Made by a program: the position numbers and the translations under genes
DNA from: Nepenthes gracilis
Lineage: Eukaryota > Streptophyta > Magnoliopsida > Caryophyllales > Nepenthaceae
Assembly (NCBI GenBank): GCA_033239525.1
Contig: BSYO01000003.1
Location: 2,226,001 to 2,290,000, forward strand
Direction of reading: 5' to 3'
Length of the DNA: 64,000 nt
Shown here: one piece after another, positions 36,001 to 47,858 of the stretch
Position numbering within the stretch: the first letter of the stretch is position 1
Layout of the letters: each line of letters starts with the position of its first letter
The notes under the pieces: generated by a model
The model's database searches: none
Told to the model about the DNA's origin: nothing
What the model saw: the letters and a program-made list of their open reading frames with translations, nothing else

Positions 36001-39000
36001 ACGGCACCGGACATATACTGTATGCTCCTTCTGGTTAAAATTCACGGCGAATGTGAAATCTGCAGCATTGCAAGGTTCCAGTGTGGAGTGCACTAAGGTC
36101 TCTGCCAATTAAAGAGGTATCTCAGAAAATGCAAAGTTGATAACTTATGGAAACAATTGACAAGCACATTGAGAATAAAGAAATTGAGAAGGAAAATGGA
36201 CAAGCACCCATGAAAGAAATCACTCAAATCACATAAGAAAAACTGCATTTTCTTTTACTTTTCCATTTGTATGATGTCCTCACCATCCAAATCCAAGACA
36301 AGAGTAGTACGAGGGCACCTCCGGGTCTGTTTTGGTAGCAACAAGGGCCGAAATGTTGGGACAACTGTTGATAAATCAGGCAAGTTCTTCATGAATAAGT
36401 ATGGATCAAAGTCATCGAATTCCTCATATTCATCCTCTTCCATTGATGCCTCATCTGGCATAGAATCATGACCATGCTCATCTAAACATTCCAACTTTGA
36501 GTTTTTCATGGCAAGATATATAGCTGAAACTTCAGGAGATAAACATGTTCCATTTGTACCTGCAGTACAAGGGTCCATTGCACTTGCATCAAAGATGATT
36601 AATTGGCTGACACAGTACAGCACTTTCTAATGTTTGGATGACATGTTCTTATTCACTTCCATCTGTTTAATATATGTCACAGTCATATAAGTAATATAAA
36701 GGTTCCAAGAAATTTTTCTAAAAAACATTTTCAAGAAATTCTTCTAAAAAAACATTTTCAATAAATTCTTCTCGTCTACAAAAATAATGTAAAGGTTTCA
36801 GTGTAACACTACATTCCAGCCCATAGCAATCTTAAGTACTCCTGAGAGAATTCCAATCTATGTTGCAGAAGAATTCGATGAAGTCAATCAGGAGTGAAAC
36901 ATGAGGGAAAGTTAAAAAACTAAAAACAGAGTGAAATTCACCTAGTAGACTAGTACCAAAAATGAATAAGTTTGTTGCAACAGCAATCTTAAACTGGTTC
37001 AGAAAGGAAGAGGGGAATTCATCTTGTCAAATTCACCTAGTAGCCTAGTAACCAAAAAACAAAACTTTGATGCAACAGCAATGTTATGCTGGTTCAGAAA
37101 GGAAGAAGGGAATTCATCTCGTCACTGACCTCCATTTCCAGTCTCTCCTCCATTTTTGGACAAATGGAAGGATGGTGAAAATATAGTATCTGATTCATAA
37201 TGAGTTGTTCCCCCATTATGTTCCTGCAAAATTCCAAGACATGTATTTTGAACAGATAGCAATATGATTCAAGAAGCAGAGGTTAAGTTCAACTGTGAAA
37301 TTTCTGAAATGGAGGATCATGAACAGATGTCCACTAATGATTATTGTTTCAAAGTGTATTCTGATAGTTTTGACAAATACATGCGTATCTGTATTTACAA
37401 GAGCATCAATTTCCAATAACCCCTTTTCTTCGTTCATCATAATCATTTTCTTTTTAAGTTTCAACTATTTGGACTCTTCTACACAACTCTTTCCCTCCAC
37501 TAAAGGATCAAACCTTCCAATTAGTCAACAGTGACCAATCTTTCAAAACCTGAACACCTTGTATCTTCTTAGACCTAACTCTATCCTTCTTAACTGCATT
37601 ATTCATCAGCCAAGTTGGCAATGTCGCATTAGTTCTACCATGCATATCGAACCACAATAAACTAAGGCATGTGATTCACAAATGAACACTGGACATGAGT
37701 GGAAGACGCTGATACTTAGAAACATGTTTCCTTAGAAAAGATAAATTGAACACTTGAACAACAGCAGTTTTTGCTTTAAAATATATTTAAGAAAAACTGA
37801 AGGCATGCTAGATAATGAACAAGCACAAAGAAATCATAAAAAAATGCAGCCTAAAATTTGCAGTACATGTGGAAATGAAACCAGTATGAATTAAGGACAG
37901 AGATAATCACCTCAAGAATCATACAACCACTAGTGTCCACATCAGACCCTAGAGATGCATTGGAAGTCTCATCCTTATCAAAGCTGCATCTGGAACTAAA
38001 ATTTGTCGCAGTAGAGTCACCATTTATCCTTGTAAGGGTACCACCTGGACTTGGAAGGCAGAAGTGGCATAAGTTTACTTGAGATCTAGCATGTTGATTT
38101 TTACCACACCTATTTAAGGCACATGTACATAATGGAATGCAGGATTCAACTTCTCAAATGGATAAATTAGAATAAAAAGGGTAAATTACATGATACATGT
38201 TGTTGTAGGACTTTTTCAAAATGAACAAAAAAAAAAAAAACTTTGTTATTTTCGTAAATATGGGAGATGAAAATATAGTGAGAAGAGACTGGGCCATGCA
38301 CACAAGCCATGTAAATGGGCTTAGGTCCAACAGTTACATAAGATAGGCCATAAAACAAAAACAAAGGGCACCAACATAGCATAACTTCCACAGGGTGCCT
38401 TGGATTGACAATCTTCCACAAATGAGTACCTCCATTCAGTTGGAATTTGAAGAACCTGTGGCCATGATGGTTGCCAAGAGCGCCAATTCAAAGAGACACG
38501 TCCAAGGTTTCCATGAATGTAGATATTGTTGTGACAAGATTATAACAATATCTAGTTAGTATTAAGACCTTAGAGATAAGACAGGTAATATTTAAATTAT
38601 GAATTTGATGTTATCTAGTATACCATATACAAAGGGCTCTGGGTTTTATCATAAAGAATTTGATTCAATAAATTTGACCCCAAAAAAATTGACAAGGTAT
38701 CAGAGCCTTTGATCCTCCTACTCTAATCCTCTACACAAATCTGATTCCACTGCTGCCAAAGTCTTGATGATCCCATACAAAGATCACCAATCAACCAATG
38801 GTACTCTCTGGTTAGCTCCACTAGTAACCGATACAATAGGAAATAGGTTACCAATCTTCTGTTGGTACTAATCTCTTGTGGCAAAATCTAACATGAGCCC
38901 TATGGAAGTCATGGTTAGTCCTACTACTTATCATCGTGCCTTTTCTGCTTTAGCACCAGGATAAGGCCATTTGGCAAGAAAGAAGGAGAGGCTAACGTTC

Positions 39001-42000
39001 CTGCATCCCGGAAAAATCATCAAGAAACCATCATAATTTTAGCATGTCAAAGAACGGGTGTAGTCCAAAGTTGAATTCATAAACAGGAACTAATGCAAAT
39101 GCTGCTGAGTGGTTTTTTTCCACTGTCCAGTGTCCAACAAAGCAAAAGTTTCAAATTTTCTTTATCTTATATTTGACCATGTCATAGCCACCAAGTTAGA
39201 TCCCACTGCAAATATCCTCAATGTATCTAAAATGAGGTTGTGTTTCTTCCCATGGATTTTAGTTAGTTGTAAAATTTTTGTAGCTGCAAATTTCAATAAC
39301 GATAGCTTGGTTGCTGCAAAATTTTTGTTATAGTAGAATTTGAGTAGCTTTTCAGCAACTTTATCAATATTTTCAGAAATCTCCATAAATTTGTAGGAGG
39401 ATATCAGTGAATAAATATATTACACAGATAATATCATAATAAATATTATCACAATATTAATATTTAGGTAAAAGTATGATCTTGAATATGAGATATTTGA
39501 CATTTAAGTTTACATTCAATGTTATCTAGTTTAGCTTATATATAAAGTGCCCTAGGTTTTAATTATTGAAAATTCATTCAATTTGCATTGGTTAAGCTTT
39601 TTACTGAAATCATCATGTGTATTAAACTTGTGAAATGTGTTCAAGCAGAACAACAGCAATATGAAGTAATGTGACCAAGTCGCTATGGAAAATACAATAT
39701 AGACTTTTCTATGAAAATTAAGCCTTTATTTGACCCCACAAGGATTAGAATTGGTGAGTGCAGCAGGTTCACAAACCAATTCTCATGCTACAATAATGTC
39801 TACATCTAGTTGACCTCTTGTACAATAATAAATAAATAAAACCCTAGAACACTTTTCTTAGGAAATTTCCAAATTAAGATAAAATTTTCAGCAGTTAAAT
39901 TACACAAAAAAAAATACATCTTTGAGGAATTGAAACATACAAGGAGGAAGTAATTTCAGTATTCAGGACTATTTCCGGCTTCACAAAATGGGGGCTATAT
40001 ATAGGTCCTAGTATTAATTCATACTTAAACAATTGTTCCATTCAATTTTAGACACACCTTTTGGCATCAATGGGGTCTTTTAAACACACCAATAGGTCCA
40101 ACACCAAAAAATATCTCCACTCACTGACACAGAATTTCCTATGAAATATGTGTTACACTTATTCTTACCCAATAATGCCCAAATAGAAATCCTATAAACA
40201 CAGAGTTTAGAGGATTTTGGTACAGCTACTTAGCTATTTAACAATGATGACAAACAAGTGTTATCTAAATGTAAAATTCAAAAGACAATTGAGACAATAT
40301 AAATAATATTTGCACAACCATTCTTATTGTCCAAAAACTTGAGCCAATCAGATAGATGGAGATTAACAAAAAAATTCAAAGAACAACAAATATTAATACT
40401 AATTGCATAACAATTTTTTAGTTACAATTTGCATAATTGTTGAGTTTATATACCTTTTTGTGCCTTGTCCATTTTAATGACGACAACAAATCACTCAAAA
40501 ATAATTTTCATATCACTTTGAAATATTTTCATGACTTAGAAATAGATTTGATGACATGGCACCATTGATTTAGTGTATTTGTATCGATCAAATTCATGGC
40601 TTGACACAATACTTTGACAAAGCTGTTTTTAAATCATTTTGTGTGACCAAACAAATAATTTGAGTTTGTATATCAAACATTTGATAGGAAAAAAAAAAAC
40701 TTTATTTGAAAAGATTTTTATCATTAATGTGTTACCCGGAATATCCAATTTATGCCTTCGATTGCAAATGTATATCCAACTTGATACTAAATTGATCATA
40801 TTGATAAAAACTTTTGAATTCATATTTATTGGAGCAAAAATGTTTCAATGTATTTTCAGGAAATGATTTTTTGAGGCAACAATTTGCTTATTAATGAGGA
40901 CATCATAGATGCAAAGATTTGATTTTATTTTATTTTCAAATTAGATTTGATTTGATTTCAAATTAGAATAGATTTTTACTTTGATTTTTTTTTTCAAATT
41001 AGATTTGATTTTATTTTCAATTAGAAGAGATTTTATTTTATTTTCTATTTAATTTTATTTCTAAATTAAAAATTATTAGATCTGATTTCATTTTCAAATT
41101 ATACTAGGTAAAGAATTTTCTATACAAGGACCCTAACTCTATTGTTAAAGACAGTATTGATAAATTGAATAAAATTTGAGTGATTATGATTTCCTTCTCC
41201 TCCCTTTTGGTCCCTACTTCTCTCTCTCCCTTGATCTCTTCTTCTTTTCCCCAAAATTCTCCTTCTGTTTCTTCCCCACCTCTCAATTTCTTCACCTTTC
41301 CCTCCCCTACTTTCCCCTTTCTTGCATCAAATTTGATATCAGAGGCAAAATCCCTACCCAACAACAAGTAACATCACCTAGTCTACTAGCTCCACTGTCC
41401 CACCATCCACTGACCAACCTGCAACGTTCGTCCCATACAACCAACAATGTCACCAACTCCGCTATCCCACCGTCCCGCACCTGTCCCATCAATTCGCATC
41501 TTCCTCCAACAAACAACATATCCTTTGTTTTGCTTTCCCATTATTTTGAAAAAAAAAAAAAAATATTGCATTGTAGAAAAGAGAGAGAGAGAGAAAGACT
41601 TGTTGAAAAAAAAATTGTGCCAAAAAAAATTAAAGAGGCAGAGAGAATCAAAGCAGTAGTCACAACTGACGAAGCAGCAAAAGTTGGTACCGCCACATCA
41701 ACAGGAGGAAGAACCCAGCACTGCCAACACCACCCTCCATGTCGCCGCTAACCGCTACGACCACTGCCTCGCTGGTTGCTGCTAAGCAAACTCACTCCCA
41801 AAACAACCATCCAAACCACCGCTCCGGCCGCCGCCAACCCATCTCACACCAAAAACAACCATCCCACTCACCCCAAAACCCTAATCGCCCACTTACCTAA
41901 AAATCCAATGCCCAAATTCCACCACCATCCCTTAAATTAAACCCTAACCTGGACGCCCAAGCCAAAGCCAAACCAAACCCTAGATGCCACACTAATGTTT

Positions 42001-45000
42001 CTTAAAAAAAAAAGAATTTAAGATCTCAAAGAGAGAGATGAATCGGGTTGTGCTGATTCCTCATCTTCATCTTCTTTGTCTTCACCTTCACCCTCGTCTT
42101 CATCTTCGTCTTCGTCTTCTTTGTCAACATTTTCAGCTTCGCCCTCATCGTTACCTTCATTGCCGTCATCAACGAAAACAAGACAGTCGAGCACCTCGCA
42201 AACAAAATTACAAGCCCGACATTATGATTAATAGTTGGATCCGGATGACCACCTCTTTAAAAACATCAAACTAAACACCCCTACTTTTAACGGCTACTTG
42301 GACCTTTGAGTTTTCACTCAATGGATTCGAGATATAAATCGTTTCTTTGAATAGTATGGTGTATCTAAAGATAAGAAAGTCAAGTTTGCTAGCCTCAAGT
42401 TGACCGGCAATGCTCAATTGTTTTGGAAAAGTATCAAGAACCTCCTTGTTAGGCGTCAAGCCGCTCCTATTAGAAGTTAAACCGAAATAAAATAACGCAT
42501 TCAAGATAAATATTTACCCTACTCCTACAGTAACAATTTACTAGACCAATGGAATCCCCTTGACGGGATAATCGATCCATAACTAAATATGTGACTCAAT
42601 TCAATGACTTTCAAATAAGATGTCACATTACTAATGACGAGGCCATAACGTTAAGTCGGTTCTAGCAATGACTAAATGAAGACATCAGGAAAGAGCTTGT
42701 TCTCCATGGAGTTACGACTTTGGACAAGGCATATAATTTGATCTGAGACTTTAAATTAGTTACGTATCGTTAATCAACATGTCATACTCCTATTGCAAAT
42801 TCTAAGTCTGTCTTAGGACCCTCTCCGTCCACTATTTTCCCTGCAAGGGAAGTCCGATGAAAGGATGTTGAAACCCTAAACTAAAATTCTCAATTACAGT
42901 ACTTCAATTGTAAAAGTTCTGAACTTATTTCTTCTAAATATCCACGTAAAACCTTATTAATTGATGGGCAAGATGGAACAAACGAGATGAAGAACAAATC
43001 TATAAACCCAAGTTAGAGGAATTTGATAACTTAAATGGTAATGACATTGACACATTTGTAGGCTATATCAAAACAAACTCCTCTACCCTATACTTCTGTT
43101 CTTCCTTCCCTGATAAACTATTTCTGGGTGTTGTACAATACACCTTGACACAATTCAGAAAGGTTAATGATTAGCGTCATCATGCTATCTTTTACACTTA
43201 TATCAAGATGAACAGGAAGGCTTGCAAGATTTTGTGGATAGCAGTAGTTACATCAATGCTATCTCAACTACCACTATTTCTCATTTTGGGTAAAATGTTA
43301 TCCCATACCGTAACCCATACAACGTCTCGTGGATTAACACATCTTCTATAACAATCAAAGAACGTTGTCGTATAGTCATCCAATTCTTAGAATACAAAGA
43401 TCATATTAGGTGTGACATTATAACAATGGACGTGGGACATGTCATTTTCGGGCACCATTGGCTATACGACTTGGATGTCATAATCAAATGCCGTTCTAAT
43501 TGTTGTTCTTTTGTTCACAAAGGTAAGAAAATTCGTATCTATTCTCTACCCCCAAAACCGATGACTCCCAATGAAAAAAGATCGTTGTACAGACAAAGAG
43601 ATTACATATCATTGAAGAACAAATCTATAAACTCAAGTTAAAGGAGATTAATGACTTAGATAGTAATGACATTGATACATTTATGGGTTGTATGAAAACT
43701 AACTTCTCTAGCCTAGACTCCCGTTCTTCCTTCCCTGATAAGCCATTTCTAGACATTGTACGATACACCTTGATACAATTCAAAGAGGTTGATGATTAAC
43801 GTCGTCATACTATCTTTCATATTTATATCAAGATAAATACGAGAGCTTGCAAGAATCTCGTGGATAGTAGTAGCTGCATCAATGCTATCTCAACTATCAT
43901 TATTTCTCGTTTGGGGTTAAACGTTGTCCCATACCCTAACCCATACAACATCTCGTGGATTGACACATCTACTATAACCATCAAAGAACATTGTCGTGTA
44001 CCCATTCAATTCTTAAAATACAAAGATCATATTTTGTATGACATTATAACAATGGATGTGGGACATCATTTTCGGGCACCCTTGGTTATACGACTTGAAT
44101 ATCACAATCAAATGTCATTCTAATTGCTGTTCTTTTGCTCGCAAAGGCAAGAAAATTCACATCTATTCTCTACCCCTAGAACTAATGGCTCTCGATGAAA
44201 AAAGGCTGTGGTACAAACAAAATGATTACATATCATTAGTCCTACAGTATTTGAACGTGTAGCTATCAGCAAGTCTATTGAGTTTACTATTATCGTTCTC
44301 GAAATCTTTCTTAATTCTTTTATATTGATTCCTAATGAGGTCCATCAAGTCCTCCAAAACTTTCAAAATGTCTTTCCATTCTTAATTATACATAGTTACA
44401 AACTATGAAAACAAATAGACCGTATCCTAATATCCCCACATGTTAGTGTGTCCATTACAATCGAAACTTTTGCACCACATCTTCATGATTTACACATTGA
44501 GATCAATAACCATTTGGAAACAATTCATGCCTCATATAAATTTCGAGCTGATATGACTAAAAGACATGTTGCATTTCATAGTGGAGGTTCTATTATGATT
44601 TGGATCAAGCAAGAGTGGCACCTATATGGGCCCATTTCTAGATTGCAAACCCATAGTACTGGTATATTTATAATTTTACAGTGGATTAAATCAAATGCAT
44701 ATATTATTGATATTCCATCTCCTTTTGGTTTTCATAATATTTTCTATATTGCAAATTTATTCGCTTATAAAGGTAGTTTAAAAAAATCGATTGATCCCTT
44801 TGATGTGCCGCCAGATGCGCCACATATTATATGTCCATCCATTCCTATACAACGATAAATTGATACTATTCTACTTCAACAGATTATGTTTCCTAGGGAT
44901 AAAACGGTTCAACGCTTCCTTGTCCATTGGATTAGCCGGTCAAAGTCCAAAACTGCTTGAATTGTTAGAGGGACACACCAAAAGTTTGACTTAGGTATTT

Positions 45001-47763
45001 TGGCATTTTTTCCGAGTCAACAGTATTGCCCATCTTCAAGCCCAAATCCTTTTTTCCTTTTGGAGGCATTGGTAGCTCAGTCCAATTTCAGTCCCACGCA
45101 CACGTGTCTACCAACGTCGGTGGAAGATCACACATCCACTAAGCTTATGGTTGGGAAAATTAACTATAGAAATTTTACTCGACGGGGTCAAGTCCTAACC
45201 ACTTGGAAAAAATTAACACGGATATCATAAATGCAAAGATTTAATTTGATTTTATTTTCAAATTAGATTTAATTTGATTTCCAATTAGAAGAGATTTCTA
45301 ATTTAATTTTGTTTCCCATTAGAAGAGATTTGATTTTATTTTCCATTTGATTTTATTTCTAAATCAAAAGTTATTAAATTTGATTTTGTTTTTAAATTAT
45401 ACTTGACATAGAATTCTCTATATAAGAACTCTAACTCTATTGTTTGAGGCAGTATTGATGAATTGAATGAAATTTGAATGATTATGATTTCCTTTCCCTC
45501 CCTCTTGGTCTCTACTTCTCTCTCTCTCATGATCTCTCCTTCTCTTCCCCCTGGTTTTCCTTCTATTTCTTCCCCTCCTCTCAGTTTCTTCTCCTTCCCC
45601 GCTCCTACTTTCCCCTCCCATGCATCACTTATCCAGTAAACTACATGTAGCCCATGATGGATTAATCATATTTGGATCTTTTGTGATAGCAAATATTCTC
45701 ATCTTTGCTGATTTTATCACAAATTTAAGTGTGTAAGCCTAACTTGATTTATAGCCTCTACACATCTATATTCAAATAGATTTTAAGACAAGTCATTCAA
45801 TTATATTGGATCTTCATTTGGAAAACTTTTGAAATTAAATTTGACTAAAGCCAGAATTATAATAGATGATTTGTTGATATTGTTGTTGCTAATTTTCCAA
45901 AATGAGACAAAGTGCAGATCTAAGTTGCAGGTATTGAAGCACATCATGGAAGAAACCAAATTCAAATTTTGAAGAACATAATATGAACTACTCTGATTCT
46001 TTCCCATCATTTTAATTATGTCTAAGGTGTCTAGAATGTTGTATGAAATAATTTGCTTTCAGAAGTAATTCTCTACCATCAACAGCAAGCCAAAGCAAAT
46101 TCAAACATTAGTGATCCCAAGTCATACTCTGACAATTCTCAGTTCAGTGATCTGCCCATTTTCAAATTCCTGTTTATCAAAACGCCAACCTGTTTTTCAT
46201 TCAAGGAAAAATATCTAGAATATTCTTTGTTTTCCTTCTTCAATTCTAGAGGGACTTTCTCCTTCTTAGACTTATCCAAATATGTATTAGAATTATTCTT
46301 TGGTAAGTCAAGATTTCTTCTTCTCTTTACGGAAACCCAGCTTGGCACTCATTTATTTTGAATTTTGAATTCAGGTGATAAACTTTTTATCTAATGCAAT
46401 TCATAATGGATTTTCTTATGCTAATTATTGTTGATAGCCAAATTTACTTACCCTCTTTTAGGAATAAAATCACTTCTTAGATGAAGGAAATACTTTTAAC
46501 AGTTTGGGAAATTACTCCGTAAACCTCATTCCTCTTAACCTTTGATAAAAAACAGATGAACAGACAAACACAGAATAACAATCTTGAATTAATTGATTCA
46601 CTTTAGAAAAAACAAGAGAGAAATCCATCCATTTTACTCTCATTTTTGTTAGAAGTCTCAAGACAAAATTTTGAGATAAAATACATTATCCCCATCATAT
46701 ACTCCTGAGAAGTTTAGCTGAGCTAATATTGCAAATCTAAGCCGTGGGCTTTTGTGGGGATTTGATTACTTATGATACCTATGAGTGTCAGGACTGCTAC
46801 AGCCAGAATGTTAGGGTTATGATACCCAGATATGTTAAGATTGTGATACCCAAAGCTGTTAAATGCTTTTCATCATCTTCCGTTGACCAAGAAGATTTGA
46901 ATAGCAGATTTGAAGCATCAAGGATCATAAGGGAATAGGAAAAAAGGGTTGCGTATGAGCAAGTAACAGAAGGGGAGGGGAGATCGACAGAAGGGAGAAG
47001 TCGAGGGAGAAGAAGACAGAGAGAGAAACAGAGAATTTGAGAAATGATTTCCTATCCCGTTTACCGTTCCGTCATTCACTTAATAACCCACACAAGGGCA
47101 GCATAACAGAATTGGTTAAGAAAAGGGGTCCACATGCATCAACTAAAATAAGCAAATTAACAAATAAAAATCAAATAAAGTCTCGGTATTTCATTTAGGC
47201 TACTGCCGTGTGAGTTCCATCCTGGTTTGACTGAGTCGAGATACGGTTCGGGTCTTCCGCGGCTAGGCCCGTAACAAAAAGGGTTGCTAAACCACTTTAA
47301 ATCGTTGTGCTCAATTTCTCTCTCATTTACTAGCATTTATCTGCCAATCTACTTATATACACTCTTCATCTTCCTATTTCCACGGTAACTCAGATAAAAT
47401 TATTTTAACTTATTTTATTACAAATGTTGATTAATTAATTGTTCTATCATTGTATTATACAATCATTTCTGCAAATTTGTCATACACACCTCTTCTAGAT
47501 CACTTTCTCACACATTTCAAGAACCATTCATATTCATATTATATGCATGAATCCAGACAGGGCATATCTAGGGCATATACAATAAACAGTGAAAGCCTTA
47601 TCTTACCAAATCTCGACTTTCTGGCAGACGAAGTAATTAGCTCTCCAGCTCTATTTTCTACAACTTGAGCATTTTCAGAGAGCTTCTTCTGAGATCTTGG
47701 TATTCTCAAACTAATAGGATCTCGAGAAAATGTCCTCGACGAAACTTTCTTCTTGGTTTGCAT
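33037..47763 (-). CDS. SSP4: SCP1-like small phosphatase 4 (FCP1/NIF family, CTD phosphatase-like)
   Basis: Six minus-strand coding exons join in frame to 440 aa: 47763-47607, 38149-37911, 37223-37130, 36559-36284, 36101-35764 and 33255-33037. Exon 1 ([10 protein letters not shown]...[10 protein letters not shown]) is the family's basic N-terminus. Exon 4 has [18 protein letters not shown] and an acidic [16 protein letters not shown] stretch. The catalytic DXDXT motif (DLDET, residues 253-257) is split by intron 4, whose donor GATG|GTGAGG joins AG|ACC. Exon 5 continues [30 protein letters not shown] and the IIDNSPQ motif. Exon 6 has [10 protein letters not shown] and ends DAFER. The family dephosphorylates phospho-Ser/Thr, notably the RNA polymerase II CTD, in the nucleus. 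Length fits Arabidopsis SSP4 (about 450 aa). Exons 3-6 are secure; exon 2's start is less so, with a tandem acceptor GAG/AAG (38152 or 38149) and a Cys-rich beginning. Intron 1 is 9.5 kb and filled with retroelements. Confidence 0.88.
33483..33640 (+). mobile_element. Au-SINE-like remnant in SSP4 intron 5
   Basis: Contains, in order, GTCATCATATGACCAAGTGG, AGAGTTCAAATTGTG (box B region), AAACTCTTGCATAGTGCA, CCCTTCTTCCCCATACCCC and ACCGAGCTGCCCTTT. This matches the Au SINE body and its 3' end (CTTCCCCGGACCCC...CCGGGCTGCCCTTTTT). The 5' box A part is eroded. It lies antisense to the host gene. Confidence 0.75.
34933..35115 (+). pseudogene. RNase H-like (RVT_3) remnant
   Basis: Reads [20 protein letters not shown], closely following the plant RVT_3 start (KxNVDGSxxGNPGxAGxGG). 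The catalytic Asp of NVDGS is Asn here. Such domains occur in non-LTR retrotransposons. The fragment is short, with stops on both sides, and lies in SSP4 intron 5. Confidence 0.55.
38527..39600 (+). mobile_element. TRIM-like small LTR element in SSP4 intron 1
   Basis: A segment starting TGTTGTGACAAG (38527) and ending GACA (38694) is followed at once by AGGTATCAGAGCC, a Met-tRNA primer-binding site. About 39430-39600 repeats its second half: TGTTATCTAGTNTANCNTAT, then AG(G/T)GC(T/C)CT(G/A)GGTTTTA, then ATTCAAT. The interior, about 0.7 kb, has no long ORF. Short LTRs, a Met PBS and no coding are the TRIM plan. The LTRs are diverged and the right edge is approximate. Confidence 0.6.
40895..41329 (+). 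repeat. Left LTR of the intronic gypsy element
   Basis: Direct repeat of 45217-45627, AT-rich at its start (repeated GATTTGATTTTATTTTC) and CT-rich at its end. It ends TTGCATCA just before the primer-binding site. The left edge is placed at TGAGGACATC. Confidence 0.75.
42240..42790 (+). pseudogene. Ty3-gypsy Gag remnant
   Basis: One plus frame reads [20 protein letters not shown], then [18 protein letters not shown] and [16 protein letters not shown], following the Gag core pattern (DxxKVxxAxxxLxGxAxxWW). Several in-frame TAG/TAA codons interrupt it. Confidence 0.7.
42989..44262 (+). repeat. Tandemly duplicated retropepsin region, 625-bp unit
   Basis: Units start at 42989 and 43614 with GAAGAACAAATCTATAAAC. 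Both contain AATGACATTGANACATTT, CTTCCTTCCCTGATAA, a protease active site VDSSS (normally DSG or DTG) and the flap-side sequence [11 protein letters not shown] / [11 protein letters not shown] with GKKI(R/H)IYSLP. The active-site Gly is Ser in both copies, so the change came before the duplication. Both copies carry stops or frameshifts. Confidence 0.85.
44448..44858 (+). pseudogene. Ty3-gypsy integrase C-terminal remnant
   Basis: Reads [39 protein letters not shown] and [13 protein letters not shown]...[19 protein letters not shown], matching the end of gypsy integrase (GPYKIxxKIxxNAYxxDLP). It follows the second protease copy by about 190 bp, so reverse transcriptase, RNase H and the integrase core are deleted. 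Confidence 0.75.
45217..45627 (+). repeat. Right LTR of the intronic gypsy element
   Basis: Begins CACGGATATCAT where the left LTR has TGAGGACATCAT, and ends CATGCATCA. It is about 24 bp shorter than the left LTR because of small indels in the AT-rich part. Confidence 0.75.
45628..47606. other. Distal part of SSP4 intron 1
   Basis: 46053-46361 is open on plus and 46139-46348 on minus (Lys-rich, [20 protein letters not shown]). Neither fits the SSP4 splice phase or a family I know. 46930-47300 is a purine-rich then GC-richer island with no identified feature. Confidence 0.4.
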
Positions 47764-47858
47764 TCCCAGGGAGATGATGCCTCAGCCTTGAGGAGATTAT
47801 CTTTACCTAGTTCAGTCCAGCAAAAACCCAAATCTGGAGAACTGCAGAAAAAGGCATC
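47764..47858 (-). other. SSP4 5' UTR part of the first coding exon
   Basis: An acceptor (TGTCAAAACAG) precedes 47858. The 95 bases before the main ATG contain an upstream ATG at 47857-47855 with a 16-codon frame ending in TAG before the main start. Confidence 0.6.

Larger units (their letters stand above)
40895..45627 (+). mobile_element. Deleted Ty3-gypsy retrotransposon in SSP4 intron 1
   Basis: LTRs at about 40895-41329 and 45217-45627 are direct repeats sharing ATGCAAAGATTT, CTCTAACTCTATTGTT, TGATTATGATTTCCTT and a CT-rich end with TGCATCA. After the left LTR, TGATATCAGAGGCA resembles a Met-tRNA primer site. Internal order: gag, a duplicated protease region, then the C-terminal part of integrase. 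Reverse transcriptase, RNase H and the integrase core are missing. It is antisense to the host gene. A target-site duplication was not seen. Confidence 0.8.

Noticed and set aside
36560..36623. Upstream extension of SSP4 exon 4 (acceptor TGTGTCAG near 36606)
   Set aside because: Would enter in the wrong phase from exon 3 and hit a stop; the TACTGCAG acceptor at 36559 fits exactly.
41176..41751. Plus-strand 191-codon ORF
   Set aside because: Spans the LTR end and leader of the intronic gypsy element; low-complexity Ser/Pro with no Gag similarity.
46139..46348. Candidate extra SSP4 exon on the minus strand
   Set aside because: No acceptor gives the needed phase after exon 1, and the three-base-variable acceptor at 38149/38152 already joins in frame.
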